A stretch of DNA of 64,000 nt, taken from contig NC_090171.1 in assembly GCF_017916325.1 (NCBI RefSeq), forward strand, positions 2,636,501 to 2,700,500, written 5' to 3'. Under the pieces are notes generated by a model. It was not told the DNA's origin and did no database searches. It worked only from the letters and a program-made list of their open reading frames with translations. Of the stretch, positions 10,487 to 18,386 are shown piece by piece. The DNA is from Leishmania martiniquensis. Its lineage: Eukaryota > Euglenozoa > Kinetoplastea > Trypanosomatida > Trypanosomatidae. Made by a program: the position numbers and the translations under genes. Each line of letters begins with the position of its first letter. Within the stretch, counting starts at the first letter, position 1.

Positions 10487-11560
10487 CTACGACGACTCCT
10501 CTTTCTCGCCGCTCTCAGTGAAGCAGAACTCAAGGTCCTGCACAATGTCCTCGCAAGTGTGCGCGAGGGTCTGCGGGTCTGACAGGTTCACTTGCGACGT
10601 AGCCTTGTGAAAAGCGCGCACGCGCTCGCCAGCGAGGATGCGGCCAGCCGTGCAGACGGCCGTGTACTCGCTACGCGGAAGGCAATCAAGATTGAGCAAA
10701 ATCATCGATGTGAGCGGGTCTCCACACACGTCGCTGTGGAGTCGAAGAGCCCGCCACGGCACAGTCTCGCCGCACCTCCGGCACTTGGAACCCTCGCTCA
10801 GCACCGCAGCTGCCTTGGCTACAGGTACAGAGGGTGGCTTCCAGTGCTGCTTCAGTTCCTCGTAGGACGAGAAGCCCCAGTACGTGGCGCCGTACAAGAC
10901 AAAGATCTCCTCCGAGGGTGCGATATCACGGACAGCGACGATGAAAACGCGGCCCGAGAGAGTGTCGTACTCCATAAGCTGCGCATTTGCCCTCAGGGGG
11001 CCATTGTCGTTGATAAAAGTGGCGAGTGAAAGGTGCTCACCGGCGGCAGAGATGCCATCGATGAACATGCCGCTGGAGCGCACTCGCACCACGTACACGC
11101 CCTTCGCCGCGCTGCTTGCAGCGGAGGAGAGGGTGCGGCCACGATATTCGCATAGCACGCACCCCTGTGGAACGCGCCGGGTGGAGCGCACAAAAAGGCC
11201 CAGGCCAGCATGCGCGCCAATAGAGGACCGCTTCACCTCAAAAAAACGGTGCTCTGCGCTGGCGGGTATGTACCGCACCTCTGAGCCCCCGTCCGTGTGC
11301 AGGAGTGTCATACCCAATCGCTGATACTCGCGGCTGATCAGCAAGTTCACGCGGCATGCGAAGCGCATGTTGCGCGTCGTGTAGGAGTCCTTGTCAACCT
11401 GGATCAGCTTCCCTTCCTCCAGCATGCGCAGGCACGCTGCCTCCAGCACATCTTCATAGATAACATTATTCAGGAGGAGGGATATCGCCCGAAGCGTGAG
11501 CGGCACACCCAGGCGGACACACATGTCCCCGATTACACGTGCCAGAGCCTCATAAAGCAT
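10487..11560 (-). CDS. SET-domain protein (putative lysine methyltransferase)
   Basis: 357 residues. A SET-like region spans about residues 105-230. It opens with the SET-I type segment GLGLFV (120-124), continues with GCVLCEYRGRTL (133-144), and has FINDNGPLRANA at 182-193 where the canonical NHSC-P-N S-adenosylmethionine pocket lies. It closes with EEIFVLYGATYW (217-228), equivalent to the catalytic GEE(I/L)-x-x-x-Y motif. The Tyr of the closing motif is kept but the NHSC motif is replaced, so activity is uncertain. A CxxC-x(n)-H-x(3)-C zinc-binding-like cluster (residues 260-279) follows, as in post-SET or C2HC arrangements. SET proteins methylate histones, ribosomal proteins or translation factors. 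The target here is unknown. Confidence 0.8.
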   Translation of the reverse strand: MLYEALARVIGDMCVRLGVPLTLRAISLLLNNVIYEDVLEAACLRMLEEGKLIQVDKDSYTTRNMRFACRVNLLISREYQRLGMTLLHTDGGSEVRYIPASAEHRFFEVKRSSIGAHAGLGLFVRSTRRVPQGCVLCEYRGRTLSSAASSAAKGVYVVRVRSSGMFIDGISAAGEHLSLATFINDNGPLRANAQLMEYDTLSGRVFIVAVRDIAPSEEIFVLYGATYWGFSSYEELKQHWKPPSVPVAKAAAVLSEGSKCRRCGETVPWRALRLHSDVCGDPLTSMILLNLDCLPRSEYTAVCTAGRILAGERVRAFHKATSQVNLSDPQTLAHTCEDIVQDLEFCFTESGEKEESS

Positions 11561-12973
11561 GCATGGAGAGGCAGCGCATGCACTTCACAACTTTTGCACA
11601 TCCGTACCGTGTCGAGATCCGACAAGCGAATGGCAGCACGCATTCAGCATTAGAGGAAAAGGAGGACACAGAGGGGGTAGACGACACTTCCTCAAGATTA
11701 GCGGACGCATCAGCATCTCTTTCTTTTTTCAACATACCCATTCGCTGCCATGCCGCATCGGTCTGTGTCCGCGCATCCCTCCCCCCGCTCGCGTCACACA
11801 GGCCCGCCTCGCGTAGCTGCCACGCAGCGCCAGACACGCGCCACCCACAGCTGCGCACGCCGCCTCGTCGCTGCTCCCGCTACGCCAGCCCACAGCGCGC
11901 TGCCATCTCCCTCGAGGGGGTAAGGGAGCGGGGGAGGGGGTAGGGAGGGGTCGCTCAGGCTCCCCCGCACACCACTCGCCAGTGTGAGGGCCGGGCGGCA
12001 CGCGTCCGAGTCGCGCTGGCGCTTTGCCCATCGCACCGGCGTGCTCGCCGTTGCGGGTCGCTCGAGCGCCACACCACCCACGGCCCCACCCGCCAACATC
12101 AGTAGCGATGCGTCGCGGTCATCCCCCCTCCCCATGCGACGCCGGCGCCTGACCCGCTGTCGCCCCACCACAGGTGCTTCCACCGGAGTAAAAGAAGAAG
12201 GGTGGGGGCGGGGTCGAGCGGCTGGCTGGTTGTCTCGCACCCAGCGTTTGGGGGAGGGAGAGGGGGGCACAGGGCCGTGCGATGCCACGCGCCATGAGGC
12301 GTGCCTCCATTCCGAGGACTGGAAACAGCACGCGATAGTCGACGGCACTTCTCAGTTTCACGCCGTACCTATGCCGCCAAGGGTGCACGCGGGTCATTCC
12401 TCATGGCATTCAAGCCTCCCTCTGTTGAGCAAGCCCGTCATCTACCGTATCTTGAACAGGCTCGAGATGGCTTCAGCAGACCCTCAAAGACTGCCGCTTC
12501 TTTCGCAACCGACGCACTTCAAGCTCATTGTCTTTTTATCAGCATCGCACAGCACGCGGGATAGAGCGGTCCGCGATGGCGCTCGAGCCTTTTCTACTGG
12601 ACCGCCTCACACGGCATATATCTGTAATGTGCTTGCAATTGCGTCTCAGTGCTTGCAGAATGAGACTCGCAGATGGAGTACAGATGCGCTAATGATCACC
12701 CTGAAGAGATCACATGAACACACCGGAAAACGAGAGGGAGGCGGAGAGACTCGGTCCTACCCCATCACGGTTCATATCGCCCTGGCAGAGGACGCAGAGA
12801 GCCCCCAAAAAGAATACACTGCACGCGCAGTCGCCTTTGAAAATCGAAAGTGAAGACTTGGTCGACGGCCGTCCACCTCCGCACAACCGCAACACTTTTG
12901 CAGAGGGTTCGTGCTCGAATACGCAGCATCCGTTCGCTCCCCTTCCTTCGCTGACGCCCATGCTGCCACCCCT
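11561..12973. other. Spacer holding repeat copy 1
   Basis: No supported gene. It lies in the 3' region of the amino-acid transporter gene and upstream of the SET gene. It contains the 581-bp dispersed repeat at 11725-12305, annotated separately. Confidence 0.55.
11725..12305 (-). mobile_element. SIDER-like short degenerate retroposon, copy 1
   Basis: About 581 bp nearly identical to 26606-27186. By eye the two copies differ at only two transitions (near 11767 and 11807). Read on the minus strand, the element begins with a GC-rich segment and ends in a short A-run, like an A-tailed retroposon. Its size, A-tail, GC richness and position in a 3' UTR fit the SIDER elements of Leishmania, which derive from ingi/DIRE retrotransposons and can affect mRNA stability. 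No clear target-site duplication is visible. The open frames inside are not coding. Naming it SIDER is inference; I did not match the 79-bp signature. Confidence 0.65.
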
Positions 12974-14404
12974 TCAAGATAACGCGAGCGCCATGTAGGT
13001 ACCCACGGCAGAGAACAGAAGCCCCATGAGGAGGAGCACCCACGAGAGGAGCGCATCGGCCCATGAGGTTAAGTATGTGCCCGAGCCACGCATTCCCATC
13101 GCAAACAGCGCTGGAAGTGTCATGGACAGCGTGGCGCTGAAGAGTGCGCCGAGAATGGAAACCGCCTTCGCCGCATCTGGCAGGAAAACTGCGAGAACGC
13201 AGCAAATCGCGGAAAGAGTCACACCGAGCCTTGCGCGCGTCTTTTTTGGTATCTTCGTGCTGCTCCCTCCGGAGAGGAGCATGAAGGCGGCGAGGCGGCA
13301 TGGAAAAATGCAAAAGACAAACGAAACCGCAGCGCTAAAGCAGCACATGAGCTGGCACACGATCATGAGCACATCCGTCCCCACGTTGTAGCTGGAGAGA
13401 ATGTTACCGCTCGTCAACTGTGGAAAGGTGAGACTCCCCATGATGCCGAGCGACATGTAGAAAACGGACATAATGCCGAGCGCCAGCGAAGTGCATACGA
13501 GGATCTTGCGGCCAGTACGATCGTGCAAGTCTTTGATCACGGCCATCACGTTTGACTGCACCTCGTACGAGAACACGAAGATTGGCGCAGAAAACATGTA
13601 CGGTATTAAAAGCGTCGGCCGACCCGTGGAGAGGCCTTGTTTTGCCCCCGTACAGGCCTCGGCCGTCTTCGAGACGCCGGCAACCCTCTCTGGGGAAAAG
13701 AAGCGGTATGTGATAGAGAAGATGATGAACATGGTGAATATGTTGCTCACGAGACCCTTCGTGCGCAGCGAAGCCAAGCGCGAGTTGAAGGTGAGCGGGG
13801 TGATGATCAGCATGGAGGCGGTGAGGCAGAGAGCTCCGCCCGTGTCACTGCGCACCCACAGGGGCAGGAAACTCGCACGCCCCACCAGGATCGGGGTCAC
13901 ACTGTCCTTGATGAACTTCAAGTACACCAGGGCGCATCCCAAGTTGTAAAAGAAGAGAGTGAAGCGCACCACCCAACGCCCCTTGGTGCTGAGAAAAAAG
14001 CCGGCCACGAGCTCGTAGTCCTCCGACGCAGCGGAGATGGAGGCGAGGGCCAAAATGCGAACGGAGAGAAACGTGATGGCGATGCAGAAAAAAGTGCAGC
14101 CCAAGGCAAACGCCCACCCGCCGATTGCAAACGCGAGGGGAAGGGAAAGCATCGTCGGCGTACACGCGGAAGTCACGAGCCAGAGGGCGCCGGAGAGCAC
14201 GCTGTCGCCGGGGAAGCAGCTCTCCAGCAGCGATCCCTTCATCTCCTCAAGGCTGCTAAACGTGCGGTTGTCGAAGAAGGTGCTGTCGTGGTTCGGCTTG
14301 CACCAATCGCACTCCTCTGCGGCACTCGATGCCGCGCCGCCATGGTACGGCGCACCCTTTGTGCTTTCGATCAGAGGAGTCTTCTCGTCGGCCTCACCAG
14401 GCAT
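12974..14404 (-). CDS. Amino-acid transporter (AAAP family)
   Basis: 476 residues. A hydrophilic cytosolic N-terminus of about 65 residues is followed by roughly eleven hydrophobic segments. The first contains GALWLVTSACTPTMLSLPLA, the typical AAAP/AAT opening. Kinetoplastids carry large AAT families for uptake of arginine, lysine, proline and others at the plasma membrane or acidocalcisome-like organelles. Substrate cannot be read from the sequence. The ATG at 14404 opens directly into the acidic N-terminus (MPGEADEKTPLIES), which includes a possible dileucine-type EKTPLI sorting motif. Repeat copy 1 lies in its 3' region, so its mRNA could be regulated there. Confidence 0.88.
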   Translation of the reverse strand: MPGEADEKTPLIESTKGAPYHGGAASSAAEECDWCKPNHDSTFFDNRTFSSLEEMKGSLLESCFPGDSVLSGALWLVTSACTPTMLSLPLAFAIGGWAFALGCTFFCIAITFLSVRILALASISAASEDYELVAGFFLSTKGRWVVRFTLFFYNLGCALVYLKFIKDSVTPILVGRASFLPLWVRSDTGGALCLTASMLIITPLTFNSRLASLRTKGLVSNIFTMFIIFSITYRFFSPERVAGVSKTAEACTGAKQGLSTGRPTLLIPYMFSAPIFVFSYEVQSNVMAVIKDLHDRTGRKILVCTSLALGIMSVFYMSLGIMGSLTFPQLTSGNILSSYNVGTDVLMIVCQLMCCFSAAVSFVFCIFPCRLAAFMLLSGGSSTKIPKKTRARLGVTLSAICCVLAVFLPDAAKAVSILGALFSATLSMTLPALFAMGMRGSGTYLTSWADALLSWVLLLMGLLFSAVGTYMALALS

Positions 14405-15474
14405 GTTTCAGCTCGCTCTCGACTCTGCAAGTTCGCAGACCCGCGCCAACTAGTGTAGTGTTATCTGACCTCAGCGGGTGCCGAAGTGGCGCCGAAAGAC
14501 ACGTCTACGCAGGCGCTCCGTCCACACAGTGACGAAAAGGTAAAAGTCACAAGAAAAAGCCGGTGCTGCGCTGTACTTGAAGCGCGCAAGAGTCAAACGA
14601 GTGCCACGACGGCTGTCGATCCGCTACGAAGTGACTCCACCTTCTCGTTTCAGCCTGGACAGAGTGCGTCGGAGGGTGGTGCCAAACGACCAGAAGAGGT
14701 CACGTATGGGCGTGCCTTGAAAAAGAAGGGCGAGAAAGGCTTTGGAGGCTTTTTTCGTAGCATGACAGAGGAGCTGAGGCAGGTACGCTACGCAGCGGCG
14801 ACGAGAAGGGCAACATCACAGGCACTGGAGCGTGCCACCCAGAGACGCCAGCAAACGCCTTACGACAAGAACGAAATGTGCAGCACCAGGCGCTGCCTCC
14901 AGCGGATGCGCAATCAGTGCGATACGGTGCGCTGGAGAGAGGAAAGAGAAAGAGGGGAGTAGGGCGCATGGAAGGGCAGAACGTTCCGCTCGCCCAGGGA
15001 GGTGCGGCCAGCAAACAGAGACGAACGTTGTTGCATCGAATGAAGCTCGTGCCGCGGGGAGAGAGAGAGGGGGGCAGGAGTTCGATAGGCCACCAAGGGA
15101 CGGTGTGGATCTGCTCTCCTCACACACTCTAGCCCCCTCTCCCCCCCACACACACACATGATGTCACACACTCCTTAGCCTCCTCTTGTCTCGTACAAGT
15201 CATGCAGAGAAGTAAAATGATTCGAACGCAAGCGCACGCCAACACCCCTGGTGTGACAGGGATACGCTAAGCTGGTGAGGCACAGAGCGGTGGTCGCCTC
15301 CGTTTCTTTCACTTGGCGATTTTATAGCGCCACATGGATAATTCGGCACCGAATTCGACAACACGGCCGATCGTGCAGAGCTGCTGTGAAACGTTAAGTG
15401 GAAAGCCGGTGAAGCTTCGCGTCATGTCCCGCCGTGCGCCTGTGACATTGCGTGACACCATGACACAGTCGCTA
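14405..15474. other. Intergenic spacer
   Basis: No supported gene. The open frames are low-complexity (Ser/Pro or Arg/Glu rich). A purine run lies near 14936-14962 and another near 15055-15080. These read as pyrimidine tracts on the minus strand. Confidence 0.5.
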
Positions 15475-16584
15475 TTAATCGAAGATGGGTTTTCCATCGC
15501 GCAGGTCCGCCTTGATCTGTAAAAACTGTTCGAAGTTAATCCTATGGCCCTCGCCGTACTTGTCCATCAGACTCTTCGCTCTCACTTCGGTTTGGTGCAC
15601 GCCCAGTTCGCGCAGCACCTTCTCAAACTCAGGCAGCTCCACAAAGCCGCTGCTGTTGACGTCCCACCGCTGAAACATGGCGTAGTCGGACTTCTCGCTA
15701 GTGTCGCCGTCTAGAAAGAGCAGCGGCAGCATCCCGAGTATGAGACCCAGCATAATGCCAACAGTGCCGCCAAGGTGGCCGGCAAGGAATACGCGTCGGT
15801 CCTTCATCTGATCCTCTGTGAGCACCGGCGTGTTAAAGTTCAGCTTCTGCACCGCCTTGTCAATCAGTCCATGCAGCTGCATGCCCAGCACTCCCGAGCA
15901 CACATTTCCCATCGCTGCGGAAGCGAGCACGGAGCAGTTGAGATAAAAGCCAAGCGAACCGTCGATCATGTCGCCGGCCAAAATCATCGTAGCGTTGTCC
16001 AGAAAGCCAAAGCCCACAAAAGGAAGCCCGGCTTCTAGTGCAATCATGAAAAGAGCAGCTAGTGGAACCGCTTGGGAAGCGGGCGCGGTAGAGGACGCCG
16101 TGCTGGTCGTCTCAGAGGTGCCGCATTCCGGGTTGGTCACCACCTTTCCCTCAGTCGCGCGCTTCTTCTGCTCTTCCTGACGCCGCTTAAGCGCACTTTC
16201 AAACCAATGGTCGAAGTCTTTTGGAGAAATCTGACGGTCCTTGTCCGCGTCTGCCTTCTCCACCTCCTGCGCCGCGCTCTCCTTTCCAAACCACTCCATT
16301 GCGCCGCCGGTGACCACGAGCCGGCGACGGCTCTGCGGGTCGAGACTCGCCACCACCTCCATGAGAATGCGCGGATCGTTCTCCATTAGCTGCGCAATGC
16401 GATGGAGCTCGTCGGCAGTCAGAGAGGACGAATATGGGTCGGAGGGCGAGGTAGTTGCGGCCGTCACCGCAGTCTCAACAGCAGCAGCCGAAGAATGTCC
16501 ATTTCGAAGCATCCTGGAGGTGCTCATCCAGCGGCGCGGCACCACAGTTCGCGGTGCTGTCCGCAGCGCCGTGAGCCACCTCAT
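15475..16584 (-). CDS. TMEM65-like mitochondrial membrane protein with EF-hands
   Basis: 369 residues. The N-terminus (MRWLTALRTAPRTVVPRRWM) is a strong mitochondrial targeting candidate. An EF-hand loop DADKDRQISPKD sits at about residues 112-123. The TMEM65-like membrane domain covers about 173-295: segments around FMIALEAGLPFVGFGFLDNATM and CSVLASAAMGNVCSGVLG, plus a third near GGTVGIMLGLILGMLPLLF. A second EF-hand loop (DVNSSGFVELPE) lies at 308-319 and a weaker one near 339-352. TMEM65 is an inner-membrane protein in animals linked to mitochondrial sodium/calcium exchange. EF-hands flanking the membrane domain suggest calcium sensing, but that is inference. Confidence 0.8.
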   Translation of the reverse strand: MRWLTALRTAPRTVVPRRWMSTSRMLRNGHSSAAAVETAVTAATTSPSDPYSSSLTADELHRIAQLMENDPRILMEVVASLDPQSRRRLVVTGGAMEWFGKESAAQEVEKADADKDRQISPKDFDHWFESALKRRQEEQKKRATEGKVVTNPECGTSETTSTASSTAPASQAVPLAALFMIALEAGLPFVGFGFLDNATMILAGDMIDGSLGFYLNCSVLASAAMGNVCSGVLGMQLHGLIDKAVQKLNFNTPVLTEDQMKDRRVFLAGHLGGTVGIMLGLILGMLPLLFLDGDTSEKSDYAMFQRWDVNSSGFVELPEFEKVLRELGVHQTEVRAKSLMDKYGEGHRINFEQFLQIKADLRDGKPIFD

Positions 16585-17592
16585 AGCGTGTATGGGTCTA
16601 TGTGTGCTGGTGTGGGTGCGACAAGAAGTTCAGTTAGCACGTGCTGTCGGCAATCTTCACATCCCTCGCACAAAAAGCGGATGCGGCAGAACTTCGATAG
16701 CGCGCGTTTCGCGGATGGGGTGTAGAGGGGGAGGGGGAGAAGGACGAAGTGAGGGTGCCTGGACTCTTCTCCATGCCCCTTTGTTCTTCTATGCTGTTTT
16801 CCGTGAAGGCTGTCATACAGCGCGTCACTGCCGACTTGTGCGTGTGCGGGCTCAGACGCAAGTTCGTTTCTTCTTGAGCTGGGCTTGGTCAGAGTAATGC
16901 ATCAAAGAGAGAATCCTTCACGAGCAAGCCGTTGGGCGCTCGAAGCAGTACCGCACTGGTGTGGAGGTGCGCAACCAGCACCTTCCGCAGAGATTGCAAG
17001 CTGACATGATGCATTTGAAAGAAGAAGGGGAGCGAGCAAGAGCGAAGCCAATGAATTCGCACCGGAAACGTGATTGAGGGCGAGTCAGAGCCGGAGAAAA
17101 GGAGGAAGAACGTGCGCGCGTGTCAAAATATTGGAATCGTGCATGCTCAATAGAGGTGGGCCGTTCTCCACTTCTTGTCGCCTTCCTTCGCGGGGAGCCA
17201 CACGTGAGACCCGTACCAATGCCCCCGTGCCCACCGAAAGACTTGATACACATCTACGTCGCGTAGCCAGCAATGGTGATGAGAGAGAGAGAGAGCAGGC
17301 TAGGGGCAGATGCTCACAAACTAGTCGTAACGATCACACTCAGGCTGGAAAGCGCACTCGCTTGCTCTTGCGCTCCTTCAAGGTATGACGAAGACGCAGC
17401 ACAGAATTTCAGAGCTCGCCCATTCATACAGTTTCACGAGCTGAGTGTGTGCAAGGGGCGCGCGGGTTGCGCGGCGTGCACTATGCGACAAGTCACTATA
17501 GCACTGCTGGAAAAACTCACAACCTAGCGTCACTATTATGCGGTGTGCATGAGGCGGCCAAGCATCCGTGTGTATGCTGTGAAGGCACAACA
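16585..17592. other. Intergenic spacer
   Basis: No supported gene. A short (GA)n run lies near 17280-17296. Otherwise nothing is seen beyond expected UTR sequence. Confidence 0.5.
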
Positions 17593-17835
17593 TTACTGAA
17601 GGCTCGGATTATCTACAGCGATCGGGTGGCCATACACGGCGACGCCGCTTTCGAGGCATGCAGTTAGCTGCTTTACAGCATCATTGCTACCGTCAGCCTC
17701 ATACAACTCTATCAGCTCGTCCGCGAAGACATCAGAGAAGTACTGCATGTAGTTGTCGCGCACCCGCTGCACCGCTGGAACGACATCACTTGTGGGTAGC
17801 CGTTCCATCTGCTGCTGCTGCTGCTGCCCCGCCAT
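17593..17835 (-). CDS. Rsa3-like small ribosome-assembly-type protein
   Basis: 80 residues, ATG at 17835. A poly-Gln stretch of six sits near the N-terminus. The body (RVRDNYMQYFSDVFADELIELYEAD, then AVKQLTACLESGVAVY) resembles the Rsa3 domain pattern of yeast and plants: a Y-x-x-x-x-T/S-x-x-F-A-D-(D/E)-L-x-x-L core followed by a helix ending in L-x-x-G. Rsa3 takes part in assembling the large ribosomal subunit in the nucleolus. The match is from pattern memory only. The call as a real gene rests on its ATG, its lack of low complexity in the core and its regular placement between two genes of the array. Confidence 0.5.
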   Translation of the reverse strand: MAGQQQQQQMERLPTSDVVPAVQRVRDNYMQYFSDVFADELIELYEADGSNDAVKQLTACLESGVAVYGHPIAVDNPSLQ

Positions 17836-18386
17836 GTTGTGTGGCGAGTTCAGACGCGATATATATCTGTGTTCGGGTGTGTGGGTGTAGTCGGCGCTTT
17901 TTCTGTTCTACGACCGAAATGTATGACGGTGTCATGCCCAAAGTACAGAGAGGAGCGCAAGAGAGGGAAAGCAGCCATGATACGCAAAAAAGATGAAGGC
18001 GTCACTGAGTCGCCGACATGTGTGCGCAGCGATGGGTGCATAGGGCGCCAGCGCAGCCAAACGCGCCTTGAGCGTCTTGCTTGCAGCATGTAATTTTTCG
18101 TCCAGCGTGCTGGAGGCTCGATCATGCCTTTCAAAGATGAGCCATGCGCCAAGCCGCTCATGGTGGAGACCGCACGATGGATTAAGCCCTTTAGTGCACC
18201 GTTCATTCGAGAGAGATGCGGATCGGTCATCTTTCACGATACAATTAGCGACCAGCGTGGGCGTACGATCAGCTTCGACTCCGCGGGCAGCAAGCGAAAA
18301 AGTGAAAAGGCCGCTCATCCCACAAGACGCGTCGGTGACTCGCCTCTCCCTCTGCATCACTACTCGTCCATCACAGCTTGCTGGCC
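17836..18386. other. Intergenic spacer
   Basis: No supported gene; nothing notable seen. It should hold the tRNA ligase 3' UTR and the 5' UTR of the small gene. Confidence 0.5.

Noticed and set aside
11794..12348. 184-codon minus frame in the repeat, with its twin at 26675-27169
   Set aside because: The frame belongs to the repeat itself and its content is Ala/Arg/Pro-rich GC sequence; not a gene.
13637..14458. Long plus-strand frame opposite the amino-acid transporter
   Set aside because: It is the antisense shadow of a clear membrane-protein gene and lacks a domain.
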